Shown here one piece after another: positions 23,561 through 35,069 of a stretch of DNA of 52,542 nucleotides; within the stretch, counting starts at the first letter, position 1; each line of letters starts with the position of its first letter. Below the pieces are notes generated by a model. It was not told where the DNA came from and made no database searches. It was given only the letters and a program-made list of their open reading frames with translations. The DNA is taken from contig MNCI01008723.1 in the NCBI GenBank assembly GCA_015680685.1, forward strand, positions 63,387 through 115,928, in the 5' to 3' direction. A program made the translations under genes and the position numbers. This stretch comes from Gnetum montanum. Taxonomy: Eukaryota > Streptophyta > Gnetopsida > Gnetales > Gnetaceae.

Positions 23561-24560
23561 CTTTTTTGGTCATTAAGTTGTGTTAGTATTGCACCAAGCA
23601 CATAGTTAGAAGCATTAGTTATGATATGAAAAGGTCTTAATCAATCCAAAGCTTAGAGGATTGGTATCTCTACTAATTTCTACTTTAAAGCTTCAAATGA
23701 CTTTTCACATGACTCAGTCCACTTGAAGGGTGCATCCTTCTTCGTGAGTTTTGCAAGCGACTCAGCTATACTTAATATTTTTTGATGAATCTCCTATAGT
23801 ATTTCATATGACCTAAAAAGGATCTTACATCTTTCCCTATTTGTGACCATTGAGTGATATTTTGGATGACTCTAATCTTTTCAATATCTACCTTTATATC
23901 CTTCTAGGAGATTTTATGTCCTAGTACTATGCCTTCTTGGACCATGAGATGGCTTTTCTACTAGTTGAGCTTCAAATTAGTTTTAACGCATCTCTTAAGT
24001 ACTTGCTCCAACCTATCCATTACTTGTTTGAAATCTAGCTTGTACATTGAAAAATCATACATAAAGACTTCAATACCATTGCCTATCTACTTCTAGAAGA
24101 TACTTAATACCAGTCTCTAGAAGGTGGCTGGTGCATTGCAAAGAAAAAAGGGCATTTGTTTCTAGGCAAACATTCCCCACAGACTAGTGAACATTTTTTT
24201 CTCCTAGTCTTCAATTGCAATGTGGATCTAGTTTTATCTACTATCTCTATCCAAGAAAACTATAATACTCATGTCTTGAAATTGTGTCAAGGACTTGAGT
24301 AACAAATAGCAAAGGGAAATGATCCTTAAATGTGGCAAATTTCAACATCTAGAAGTTAATGTAGATACACCATTTGCCTTCCTTCTTTGGAACTATCACT
24401 AAATGGCTGACCCATTCATTATCGGCAATAGGATAGATGAATCCTAACTTTAGCAATTTCTCTAATTCTTGCTTGACTACCTCCTTTAGTTTAGGATTAA
24501 GCCTTCATTGAAGTTGGCATTTTGGTTTGATTACAAGATCAGTATAGATCTGATGTTAAC
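23560..24560 (-). pseudogene. Reverse transcriptase of element F, heavily decayed
   Basis: Minus-strand matches in correct order: the CNAPATF block near 24140, EVFMYDFSMY near 24050-24075, and MDRLEQVLKRC followed by EGIVLGHKIS near 23910-24030. Many stops interrupt it. The catalytic loop reads MYDF where Athila-like RTs have MDDF, so the first Asp of the pair has become Tyr. Gag and protease lie to the right, as expected for a minus-strand element. Confidence 0.65.
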
Positions 24561-24926
24561 ACATTCATGGATCAATTTTTGTGATCTCATCATAAGACCA
24601 TGCAAATGTTGTAGACCATATATTAAGCAGTTATAGTAGTTTCCTTTTCTATTCTTTATCTAGGTTGGCATTGATAATCACTAGCTTCTTGCTGTTCAAA
24701 AATTCATATTCTAATGTTGCTGGTAGGGCTTTCAATTCTAGCTATTCTAGTTCTATTATGTCTAGGATCTCTAGGTGTCCCCAGTCTATTTCTTCTTCCT
24801 AATTGATTTGAGGATAGGGGTGTCCTTTCCTTAGCTATTCTAAGTTATGAGTTTCTATAATGTAGGTACTAATGATTTGTTCTTTTGATTTCATGTACTT
24901 TTTGAATTGAGTCTCTTTACTTGTAA

Positions 24927-25440
24927 TTAGCCACTGGGTCCCCCTTGTTGGGTGGTTGTTGCATATAGATAATTTAGTAGACATCTTATTTCAACACATC
25001 TATTGTGTGCCTTGGTCTCCCCTCCTTTGATAGCCCAAATTCTTTTCATGTAATTACACCCATTATTATTGTATGTGCTACATGGCATTCTTTGTCTTTG
25101 TATGATTCTAGCTTTATCTTCCTTGGAAATTTCCAAGGACAAATCAAAAATTCCAAGCTTAGCATCCATGGTGCTAAGCCAAGCTCTTCCCATGATAATT
25201 GTGAATTTTCCCTTGTTTTTCCCCACATGAATGATTAGAAAATCAATAGGGTAAGATCAGCCAATGATGGTAGTAATCACATCATCCACCTATTGAAGTG
25301 GAACTATGATTGATTGGTCCACAAGCTCGAACTAAATGTTTCTTTCCTTTAATGGTGGTATATTTTAGGCTTGATACATGTCTTGGGATATCAGGTTCAC
25401 TCTTGACCTAGAATCTAATAGAGATTTTTATGGTTTTTAT
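24927..25440 (-). pseudogene. Aspartic protease of element F
   Basis: Minus strand. The active-site region reads LLDSRSRVNLIS at ~25385-25425, where related proteases have DSG; the Gly codon is now AGG. The flap and C-terminal part follow as FTIIMGRAWLSTMDAKLG near 25160-25210. It is dead by active-site change. It lies directly upstream (to the right) of the RT. Confidence 0.55.
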
Positions 25441-25857
25441 CCTACTATTTGTAGATAAACTAAGGGACTTCCTAGATCAATTACCTTTTATGGAAGATCC
25501 TATGCCTTAATCTAATGAGTTATTATCTGAGTAAGCATGATAGTTGTAATATTTGAACTTGATAAATTTGGAAGCTTCTTGTATTAAGAAGGATTATATG
25601 TAGATAGGATGGAAGTAGATGTGTTTTCCATCTATTGAATCTTTTTTGAACATTTTTTGAAGAATGGTCCTTTCCTAGGTTGACATTCATAGGTAACCAT
25701 CTCCTTATGCATATTGCCACCTTAGTAGCATTCTTTTGTTGTGGTTGTGATGGTAATTTCCCCTACATAATAAGAGGTGGTACTAGTGGTAGAGGATTTA
25801 GGTGTTGATTGGAATGACTAGTTTTTGATGGATGCACATATGAGTTTGGATCTATTC
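25441..25857 (-). other. Presumed protease-gag linker of element F
   Basis: Minus-strand remnant without clear motifs, interrupted at 25858-25862 by the insertion of element B. The F side resumes at 43430. Confidence 0.35.
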
Positions 25858-25862
25858 GTAGT

Positions 25863-27434
25863 TGAAACACCGTGAAAATTGCGAGTCGGCCTCAAGCAAA
25901 GATTCGCAATTTAGGCGAGAGCACATGTTAGAATTCCAGAAGGGAGAACAAGGCAGAGCAAGACAAAGAGGTGTGTAGCACCAAGTCTTCGATTTCCTTT
26001 GCAGATTTCCAACCTTACTATGTTTTCTCTCTTACGCTATATCACGCGACGTAGCGTAATGACGCTTAGCGTGATTCTATTTAACATAGTCCGGCATCAA
26101 AAGGCGACTTACTTCAACATGTGGAGAAGTGTAAGCAGCGTAATATGCGACTTCTCGTTTATTTGGCTAAGTCTTTTGACCAAGGCCGAGTTTACGCTCT
26201 GTTACGCATCGCAGTGTAATGAGCTTCGAAAAATTCAAAGAAAGTCTAGAAGAAGCGCAACAGATCAACTTTTTTTCCTTTTCTTGCAAATAGCTCATCT
26301 TACGCTCATTACGCAACGTAGCGTATCTCAGCGTAATGCATCGCCAAGCTAATCATTGTTTACGCTCCACTACGCTCGGCGGCGTAAACGAGTGTAAAAC
26401 AGTTTGAATCCATTGTTTTCATGCTTTGTTATGCTCTTGCACATGACATAACGCGAATGAGCGTAATGTAGCCTAAAGTCAGCTGAGACATGCCCGACGC
26501 ACATCTGTTATTCACACGCACAGTACGCAAATGAGCGTATTGTGCGTAATCATAAAGTTCAACACAAAGCTGGTTAGGTCAACGGAATTTCGAAAGGTTT
26601 GAAACACGTGTCATCATAGCCATCCCTTCTCCACATATTGTCAAACCTATAAATGTCCCAGTTGATGAAGAAAAACAGGGGCAGCAAGGCAATACAGAGA
26701 TAACACTGAGATAGAGAGAGCAGCACTTTGGCAACTTTTGATAGCATCACCTTCTAACAAAGACAAGAGACATTTCTCTTGAGCATTGGCAGCAGGAGCG
26801 ATTACACCTTTGGCGAAGACACAACTTTCTCCATTGGTGATCGTCGACAGTGTCGAGCAAAGACTACCTAAGGCAAAAGGAGCAGATCAAAGATCGAGAG
26901 ATCATCTAGTGTGGTTTGCAAGTTCTTTTGGTAGAAGAATTTGAACAATTGACGTCAGAACTTAATCTTCCTTGCATCCCATCTCTGGCCTACAAGGTAG
27001 ATCGGATTCCATTCTATATTTCTGCTTAGACAATTTTCCTTGTTATTTTGTGCCTGCTTCGCACAAGGCAATCGGGGTCTTCCTAGTGTAACGTGACATA
27101 CAAAATATTCATTTTTTTGAGTCAAAGCCATAGATCTTGAAATCACACGTTTCTCTCGCGTCTGATTCTCTTTATCGTGTTAGCGTTATCATCGCTATAA
27201 TTCATCTGCATCATTTTTCTATCATTTTGCAACCTGTCAAATCAGATCATTCCACGCGACATCCATAATCTCCATTGGTTTACTGATTAGTAAGTCCCTG
27301 TCTGATCGACAAGACCGTTCAGGGCGCCACGGATTCGTTTTTCCAGCATAGCCCTCGCATGGATCCGTGGTCAAAACTGTGTACACAGAATTTTGTTTGG
27401 TATTTTCCAGCTACCGACATTTTCCATCATAACA
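25863..27434 (+). mobile_element. 5' LTR of element B
   Basis: Begins TGAAACACC and ends CATAACA. 1572 bp, alignable over its full length with 41851-43424. The U3 holds about twenty TACGC or GCGTA motifs between 26030 and 26560. TATAAAT at 26648. Open frames inside the LTR are duplicated in both copies and look fortuitous. Confidence 0.9.
26648..26654 (+). promoter_or_regulatory. TATA box of the 5' LTR of B
   Basis: TATAAAT after caaacc, preserved in the 3' LTR at 42637-42643. It would start the genomic transcript ~30 bp downstream. Confidence 0.55.
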
Positions 27435-27440
27435 GTTTTT

Positions 27441-27459
27441 TGGCGCTAGAAGGAGGGCC
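27441..27459 (+). promoter_or_regulatory. Primer-binding site of element B
   Basis: TGGCGCTAGAAGGAGGGCC begins six bases after the LTR. The same sequence with one change follows the LTR of element D (52025-52043). I do not assign the tRNA. Confidence 0.75.
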
Positions 27460-27678
27460 TAGGCTCTGATCCGTATTTTTTTTGGGTAGCCCTGTTAGCA
27501 ATTTATACCCAAAATCGTAAACGTAATACCTCTAGCGAAGTTTACGGAAAATCGTGTGGTGTAGATCGGTCGCAAGAACGATTCCTCTGGAATCCTACAG
27601 GGTAGAAAGCCTAGTTGCGATCTTTTTGTTAGCCACTTTCTAGATCCAGTCGTTTGTCACCGTTAACCCACTTTATCA

Positions 27679-28866
27679 ATGGATTCTATATACACAACCA
27701 CAACTGCTATGGTCGTCGCTGACTTGGGTGCCACATCTGTGAACCCTATCACTGTCACCAGACCAGCTTCTGGTGCAATAGGACCGTAGGGACCATCGCG
27801 TCGATCATTGAGGCTACAAGGAAAGGATCCAATATTTACTGTCGTGACCCCTGAGGAATACAACTTTATCTGCATCAAGATCCAGGCGAAGCTTTCCCTT
27901 AGCCGAGCCGAGATTGAGGCGAAGCGAAATTTCGAGATGATCCATCGAGGGGGCCAAGATTTCACCCCAACAGCCTATGACTTTATCCCTTTAACAGACC
28001 AGCAACATGAAATTATAACACAGTTGGTCATGGCTAAGAGCCAGGCTACACGGGCTACGACAGAAACCTAGAATGGGGAGGAAGAAGATGATGAGTTTGC
28101 TACCCAATCTGAGCATTCGTATCACACCCTTAGTCCACACACTTATGTCAATCCATCATTCCCTTTCAACGGAGAAGCAGCCCCTCTTAACCTGGCCATG
28201 ACCATACAGACGCATGTCCCCATCATTCCACAAGCCACTGCGTAGCCATCTGGGCTGCAAGTGCAAGTGCCCCACAATAACATGGGGGCGGTTGCATCAT
28301 CACGTGTACTCAGCATTCCAGCGGTGGTTCCAGCAACCACCGTGCCCCATTTCACCCCGTAGATCCAACCCCAAACCATATCCACAACTCACCCGATGCA
28401 AACCTTATCTTTGCCGCCCCCTCCAACCCAGCAGATCACCGCCGTCGTGCAGCCATAGATACCTGTTCAACAGCCTGCCGCGAGTCAGTGGACCTACCCT
28501 GCAGCACAACACAACCAATCTGCGATGTACGGTGTGCAACCCTCGGTGGCACCTGCAACACATATTCCGCAGGTGGCCAAGCAATATCCTTATCCTTATC
28601 CCGCACAGCCGACGGCGGCTAATCTCTCTTCCCAAACCAGTGGATGGTGGTCTTGACAGGCACCCCTGCCTGCAAGGATCCCTGCCCCACCATCTACCGG
28701 CCCAATCGTCCCGCCATTTCCACTACCTGGCCCTACTTTCCTAGGTCATCCCCCTGCTCCTCCTGCTCAGACATCTCCAACAACAGGTCTGGACCAAGCT
28801 TTTCTACTTATTCAGACCCTCACTGAGGAGGTTAGGCGTCTTAAGGCCGCTGGCTCGGACACTGTA
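27679..28866 (+). pseudogene. N-terminal extension fused in frame to gag of B
   Basis: The ATG at 27679 starts a frame that is continuous with gag and protease to ~31113. The first ~115 codons form a compact domain: SLRLQGKDPIFTVVTPEEYN, then an EIEAKRNFEMIH helix and QQHEIITQLVMAK. About 250 codons of Gln/Pro-rich low-complexity linker follow, then EEVRRLKAAG. Six stops interrupt it: TAG at 27787, 28069, 28243, 28360 and 28456, and TGA at 28654. Element E carries the same domain, so it is a genuine family feature. Ogre elements are known for an extra ORF upstream of gag; homology to that ORF is not established here. Confidence 0.65.
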
Positions 28867-30438
28867 CAGATCATGGACTTTTACCAAGATGATCCCATTA
28901 GTCCAGCGATCCCCATGTTGTCGTTACCGCCAGGGATGTCCTTACCTCATTTTACCAAGTATAATGGAGAGGGAGATCCCAATGCTCACTTGGTCACCTT
29001 TAGATCCAAGTCCTTATTGTTACAACAATGGCCACACACGATCATCCGAGTCTTTGCTATGTCTTTAACCGGGAAAGCTTTGGATTGGTATCGAGCCCTC
29101 CCACACTCTTCCATCTCAACCTTGGAAGAACTGCTGACACAATTTGTGACCCACTTTAAATACAATTTGAAGCCGGAAGTCACGTTGGATCAGCTCATGG
29201 GTGTGAAACAAGACCCTCTTGAACCCGTCCACAAGTTTATACAGCATTGGAGTGCTACTTTGAATAAAATTCGTGAGCCAATCGCGGACTCACATTTACT
29301 GGCCAACTTCAAAAGAGCAGTCAATGACTTTATCAAGTCAAAGCTGTATTATCTTTTCCCCAACTCTTTACATCAGGCCTTCGCTCAAATTAGAAGCATC
29401 CAAGATGCTACGGAGGCCAGCAAAGACCCGGCATATGTCACCTACAAAAACGCACACAACAAAGGCAAGGACAAAGGCAAAGCGACAACAACGATAGTGG
29501 CTATGCTGGCTGAAGGCGCAAGGAACAAAAACAAGAAGGTACCTATGGCGCCTTCTGAGACCACGGCCAGTGCAGGTAGCACTAGCCAGGACACAGCTGC
29601 CCCTGAAAGCTCCCCCCAGCCTAAACCAAGCTTTGAACGTAAAGATCGCTCAAAGTATACAACCCTACCTGTAAAGCATTCAGAACTGTTTAAGCAATTA
29701 TTAGGGGCCGAATACATGCAACCCAAAATGGTATCCGAAGAAGCTCTGAAGTGTCACAGACGTCATTGTGAGCTGCTGAAGAATCCTTCTTTAGCTCTAC
29801 CTAACGAAGCACCAGTTCCAAGATCTTTTAGGCTAGATCATTTCTGTGACTACCACCAGCTGTGTGGTCACGATACGGATTACTGCTGGGCATTGAAGGA
29901 TGATATTCAATGCATGATCGACGAGGGTCATTTAAAACTAGACAACAGTAATCCGACGCGTCCGGAAAACCAAACATTACATGTGTATAAGGACCCATTG
30001 AATGCAAACAATGCACCTTATACAATCAACGTAGTGAGTACGGACGGTGAGAGGAAAGTACCACCCAAACAACCTTTTATTTTGGGCATACCTGATAGCT
30101 CACCAAAGGGGGAGGACCCTTCATCGGTAGCCAGTAGTGCCTCAAGGCCACCTTTCATTATACGTGCACCTTCGCAGAATACCACTCAGCCACATAGTAA
30201 CAGCCAAGCCACGACCTCGTCCTCGCCCATGTGTAGGCCACCTTTCATTATCAAAGCACCAAAACCACTGGCTCCCCCTCTCACACAGGGGCAGACCTCT
30301 AACCAAAATCGTCAACCATCACCTGACAAGCGAAAGGGAGAGAACACATCTGTTAATGCGACGAAAGATCATTTTACGCTCGCCTTCCCTAAGCTTAGGC
30401 CCCTAGCCTCTATGCCTTCACCTTTGCCTCAGAAATAG
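28867..30438 (+). pseudogene. Gag of element B
   Basis: Longest uninterrupted part of the frame. Capsid core: FTKYNGEGDPNAHLVTFRSK, WPHTIIRVFAMSLTGKALDW and YRALPHSSISTLEELLTQF (28950-29140), typical of the plant retrotransposon gag domain. The zinc-knuckle variant FCDYHQLCGHDTDYC (C-x2-H-x4-H-x4-C) lies at ~29841-29886, followed by ALKDDIQCMIDEGHL, the Tat-type signature. The tail contains two copies of a RPPFII-(R/K)-AP motif (30148-30262). TAG at 30436 separates it from the protease in the same frame. Gag would build the particle that packages the RNA. Confidence 0.9.
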
Positions 30439-31464
30439 AATAAAGGTGCAGAAACGCAACCACCTCCTCTTGGCAAGAAAAAGAACAACCCCCCGACTGA
30501 CACCGTTCCACCTCGGGAGATTCATCTCTTGGGCCGAATGGAAGAGGACAAGGGGGATAAACAACCTAGCTGAGAGAAGGACCTCCTTGACACATTTACG
30601 CAGGTCAAACAGGCCCTCAAACAAAAAAATACAATGCTGAGCCTTTATGACCTGCTTATGACATCCCGGGAACATCGTGAGGCTATGGCTCGCATGCTTA
30701 CATCCATATTTGTGGATGAAGGCTTGCCAGCGGAGGAGGAAGCGATACATGTTGTCATGTTTCCTTCTGAAGCTGAGCAATCTAGGCCTACCTCACTGAC
30801 CTTTCATGACGAGTCTATCAAAGACGATCTTGAGAAAGGTCAGGTAACAACTGAACCCATGTTCATCACCATCAGGGTCGGTCAGTACCGAATCTGGAGG
30901 GTACACGTGGACGATGGCGCAGCTACAAACGTCATTCCTTATCCCATCATGGATAGATTGGGTCTGGTCGACCAGATCACTTCCACGATGACAGCTTGCG
31001 TAAAATCGTTCAATGGGGCAAGGGTTCAGGTCAAAGGGATAGTCCGTCTCGAATTTTTGGCAGGAGATCAATTCCCAACAGAGGCCACATTCCTAGTTGT
31101 CGAGGAGATGGATGGATTCACTTGATCTTAGGGAGGTCGTGGTTAGCCCAACTGAGGGCGGTTTCATCACTGATACACCAAGAGATACACCTACCCTACG
31201 CTGGAGGGGAGGTTGTAATACGCGGTGATGAAATCACCCCCAGGACTGTCAACAACATTGAAGAAGAACGGGGTTCGGAGATAGAAACATCGGATGATCA
31301 AACCTATCCCCAAATCCCTCAACAAATCGACATTAATGATGACAGTTTAGCCTGGGCCAACCTGCCATTTCAGGATGGCGGCGTAGAGGAGTCAGATCGT
31401 AAATCCCCCCACCCCTACACAACACTCAACATGAAGGCCATTAAGAGACAACTGAGGATTGATG
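30439..31464 (+). pseudogene. Protease and first half of the PR-RT linker of B
   Basis: Continues the gag frame through TGA at 30571. Protease core: FITIRVGQYRIWRVHVDDGA then TNVIPYPIMDRLGL. The catalytic triad reads D-D-G at 30910-30918, where D-T-G or D-S-G is usual. Near 31113 a one-base loss shifts the frame; the next frame resumes with LILGRSWLAQLRAV and runs open to 31464. There GATG|GTTGAA provides a splice donor. Removing 31465-36735 joins this frame to RT without a shift. Confidence 0.8.
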
Positions 31465-31705
31465 GTTGAAGAATGGCATTTACGCACATTATCACGTTTC
31501 TATCAGTTATCGCCGTTTGCATTCAGCAGTCTGTTTTTCATTCATACATATTTATGCTATAAAATTTTTTAATTTTTACGCTTGCCATCTCTTTACGCTA
31601 TTGTATTTCTTTTACGTGCGTTATTCATGTTGCTTGATCACTTTAGCCTAATTACGTAGGATTATATACTGTCATCATTTACGATTCCCATATTACGCAA
31701 AGGGC

Positions 31706-32000
31706 CCGCAATGGCCTTAAACTAGTTATGGCCCGCAACGGCCTTAAACTAGCCATGGCCCACACCAGCCTTAATCTAGCCATGGCCCACACCAGCCTTA
31801 ATCTAGCCATGGCTCGCAACGACCTTAAACTAGCCATGGCCTGCAACAGCCTTAAACTAATTTCCAGTTTACGCAGACTCCTATGACGGCCCGCAATGGT
31901 CTAAAACTAGTTCTGGATTATGCAAACACCAGCAATGGCCCGCAATAGCCTAAAACTAGTCCCCAGTTTACGCATATGGCCCGCAATGGCCTTAAACTAG
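31706..32000 (+). repeat. 27-bp repeat array in the intron of B
   Basis: About nine units with the core GCCCGCAATGGCCTTAAACT followed by AGCC. The first six are head-to-tail at ~27 bp; the last three are spaced by runs such as cagtttacgca. The core aligns with the post-pol array of the same element (GTCCGCTACGACGCTAAACT). It lies between the end of the antisense gene and the sense donor. Confidence 0.9.
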
Positions 32001-32191
32001 CTCTTTCATTCCATTGGCATAACTTAGGCAAAATCCTTAACAATTACACTTATGCTTTATAGATAAAAACACAAAAGAAAAAACAAAAATGAATAGCATT
32101 TAAAAATTTCCACAAAAATCTCGTAGCTAGTCTTCCAGTCATTAGCATAACCGTTGTTGATTCCAACCAATAAACCATGCATAAACCACAA

Positions 32192-33870
32192 TTACGCATC
32201 TCCCCTAATGCCACTGTCATCAGTATCTCTTAAGTCCGGCTCTAGCCCTAATGGATCGTCCCCTAGTGGACCTTCTCTTCTAGGAAGTATTCCTTCATGA
32301 GGAACTTCCTCTTCATGAGGTCCGTGCTCTGGCACCGGCTCCACAGGGAGACGCTCTTCATCACTACGCTCCTCTTCCTGTGCTTGCTCCTCAGCTTGCT
32401 CATCTTCTTTATCCCCTTCGGGCACCTAGATATAGAAAACATATTAGCAAGATAAAACTTGATAACATAATAGGAAAATTTATACTTAGCCATGATTAAA
32501 CTTACTCGTGATGGCCCTGCTTCTGTAGCAAAAGGAAGCTTTTCTAGGCCAGCCCATAGGCGCTCCATGATTTCATCTTCTGTCAGGTCAGACCACACAT
32601 CATCTCCCAAGGTAGCTCCAGCCTTCACCTTCCCTTTCTCCATGCTAGTCCAGCGAGGCGGGTCAGGGAAGAATGTAGGGACTGTAGTCTGGCCCCCAGG
32701 GAGAGTCATCTCCCTTTCTGGGGACGCACTTACAGTCACCTGCTCTTTGAACTTCTTGAAGACTTCGGATGCTCTAATGACGTCAAGGAAGACTTGCAAG
32801 GATTGAGCTTTGACGGTAGGAATCATGGTAAAGCTGACGATAAGCGACACTTTCTCGCTTATACACATGATTATGGTCCTTTTCCTTTTGCCCCCACTCT
32901 TGCACACTTTCATAGTAATCCCTCCAATCCTGGCTTTTCTGAGCTAGAAGCTCTATCTGCATCCGCTGCTCTACTAACGCCCGACTGGTTTGCACGCTAT
33001 TTTTGATGGCGGTCTAATAACGGGAGTAGTCAATAACAGCAATACACCAGTCCTCATTGCCCGTCTCCCGTGCCTGTAGGAATTTGCACTGTGACTTCAA
33101 GTCCCCAACCTCTTTGGTCAGAGACTCAATCTTCTGCTCTAACCTCTACAGCTTTTTCCAAAGGCTTTCATTCATGCCCTTACTCTCCCATAAGGAGCAG
33201 GTCGAGCATAACGCACATTTACGCATCTCCTCATAAATGTGACATGGCACGGCCGCCCCATCCGATGGAGGCTCCACTGTGTCCAAATTAATGGGCTCCG
33301 TTGGGTCCCATCGAAGGCGAGCTCCTAATAGCAAACATTATCATTGTATATGACACATTACCACTGTACAATAAGATAAAGCTTTTATAACTACAGCATA
33401 CCAGCCTCAGGATTGACGTGCTCGAGGTGCTCAATCATATTATTGACAACGCCTTCCATGAAGGTAAACTTGTCAGGAAAGTCTCTCCACGCTCGGTTCA
33501 CAGCGACGGATGCAGACGTATCCCCTTCTCCTATAGCGTAGTCAAGTGAGAAACTCTAATTATTAACAACATTTTGCAAAATTTCTAACACGCTCATTAC
33601 CTCTACCGGTGACAGTGGTAACCTCGCCAACATCTTCCGCCTCCTTCTCCCCTTCACGCACAAGGGTCTGTGCGTTTCTTGCCCCTCCAGCTGGGGCCTC
33701 CTCACGCACATGAGTCTGTGTGGCGCTTGTCTTGACAGCTGGGGCCTTTTTTTCTAAAACTAGGGCCCCTTCCCCACGACTTAGTATCACTACCCCTATT
33801 TCAGGGGTCAGCTGCTCCGTAATTTTCACTGGTTGTATCACAATACTCTTAATATCTGATTCCAACTATT
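32192..33870 (-). pseudogene. Coiled-coil and acidic C-terminal part of the antisense gene
   Basis: Exons 5-8. Exon 5 holds two tandem 16-residue units (APAVKTSATQTHVREE and APAGGARNAQTLVREG). Exon 7 is rich in heptad-like Leu/Lys/Glu/Gln, with LEQKIESLTKEVGDLKSQC and RALVEQRMQIELLAQKSQDW, and carries TAG at 33146 and 33014. A one-base shift occurs near 32800, after which the frame reads FLDVIRASEVFKKFKEQV and DLTEDEIMERLWAGLEKLP. The last exon is strongly acidic (EGDKEDEQAEEQAQEEERSD) and ends in TAA. Such a tail suggests a scaffold or protein-binding role; that is inference. Confidence 0.6.
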
Positions 33871-33921
33871 CTAAGTAAACATTGCATAATACATTTTTCA
33901 ATACATCTCCCTTACACTTAC

Positions 33922-34971
33922 CAGGCAGAGGCTTACTCCGCTGAACTCTGACTTTCACGGTTTGACCTGTGCCACTCCCAGGCTCCGCAGAAGCCTCCGT
34001 TATACGAAGCCTCTTACACCAAGCTACAGGTTCTACAATTTCCACCGTCAAACGCTTCCCTCGTGAGGCATTGCCAGGGTAGGTAGGCATTATCCCACCT
34101 ATGCTGTCAGGACCTCGCATTCGAGATGCTGCCAGATCTTTGGTCGTTACAGACAGAGATTCCCCAATCCCTTCTGGAGGATCCTGCCCACGGGTAGTGC
34201 TGAGGATATGTGTAATCCAAGGTTTGGACAGCTGGTCTCAGTCTTGTTGCACCCAGACCCCATTCCTTTGGACGACCAAAAACTTAGCAAAAGGCCGAAG
34301 GTAAGCTATGAAGAAGGTGTAATGCACGTTGAAATGAAACTCGAGCTTCTTGCGAAGCTTGATCATCTCAGTGCATAGTCCTGCAGCAAAATAGCTTACC
34401 CAATTGAACTGGGTCCCTTCTTCCAGAACCTCCCGCATAATACAGGTCTGCTCTATGGAAAAGAACTTCCCTTGCAAGAGCGTTTTGGGGAAATCCCAGG
34501 CCCGGAAAAGGGGATAAATTACCTTGGCGACTCCTAGTTTGATTCTTTCACAAGGAATCCTTTTAGGCTCCTTCTGGACCCTTACCCACTCCTCTAGCCA
34601 CTTCTGGCAATCGAGACTCCTCTTCACCTTCTCGTCTATTGGAAGGCCGTCAGAGGGGACGCCAAAAAGGTCTGCAAAGAGCTAAGCGTCAATGTCAAAA
34701 CTTACACATACGTGATGCACGCGCGTGCAAAAATGCTTTGCCTTTTCGCTGAAGGAGTTGACCAGGGTTAGCATTTCACTGGCGGGGACGTCAGGAGTTG
34801 TGGCTAAAAATAAATGCATTAGCCTCGCTTCTCGAATCTTGGTGACCACCGCAACTGGGGTCACCGCGTGGCCGAGCCAGTGTTGTGCATCCTTGATGTC
34901 ACCGTAGCGGAAGAGGATGGTATTCGCCTCGCGGCCGAAAATTGTAAGGGTAATCTCCTAGGATTCCCTGA
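33922..34971 (-). pseudogene. Central unknown domain of the antisense gene (exon 4)
   Basis: One long exon, ~350 codons, with TAG at 34958 and 34682 and TGA at 34238. It reads ITLTIFGREANTILFRYGDI, DAQHWLGHAVTPVAVVTKIR, then FDIDA-stop-LFADLFGVPSDG and a hydrophobic block ending HYTFFIAYLRPFAKFLVV. The FDID..LFADLFGVP..G region recalls plant transposon-associated proteins that define a fold-specific LG(V/L)P loop, but I cannot name a family. The final ~80 codons are basic and Pro/Gly-rich (RMRGPDSIGGIMPTYPGNAS, VRVQRSKPLPG). Confidence 0.5.
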
Positions 34972-35069
34972 CTGAACAATGTACACCACAGGTCAAACAA
35001 AACACTATCACTCAACATTTACAAATTCACAATTACGCTACGCAACAATAGAATACGCAGTAGTTTTAC

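Noticed and set aside
25999-26352. 117-codon open frame in the 5' LTR of B, repeated in the 3' LTR
   Set aside because: It lies in U3, is duplicated only because the LTR is, is shortened in the second copy, and has no domain.
28214-28744. 176-codon plus-strand frame overlapping the gag N-terminal extension
   Set aside because: It is a shifted frame of the Gln/Pro-rich linker. The true frame continues from 27679 into gag.
31706-32000. CRISPR-like look of regularly spaced repeats
   Set aside because: Units are nearly contiguous, spacers are not unique or uniform, and the context is a plant retrotransposon.
32492-33006. Plus-strand open frames of ~70-100 codons within the intron
   Set aside because: They are shadows of the antisense exon 7, whose minus-strand frame has coiled-coil composition and consistent splice phases.
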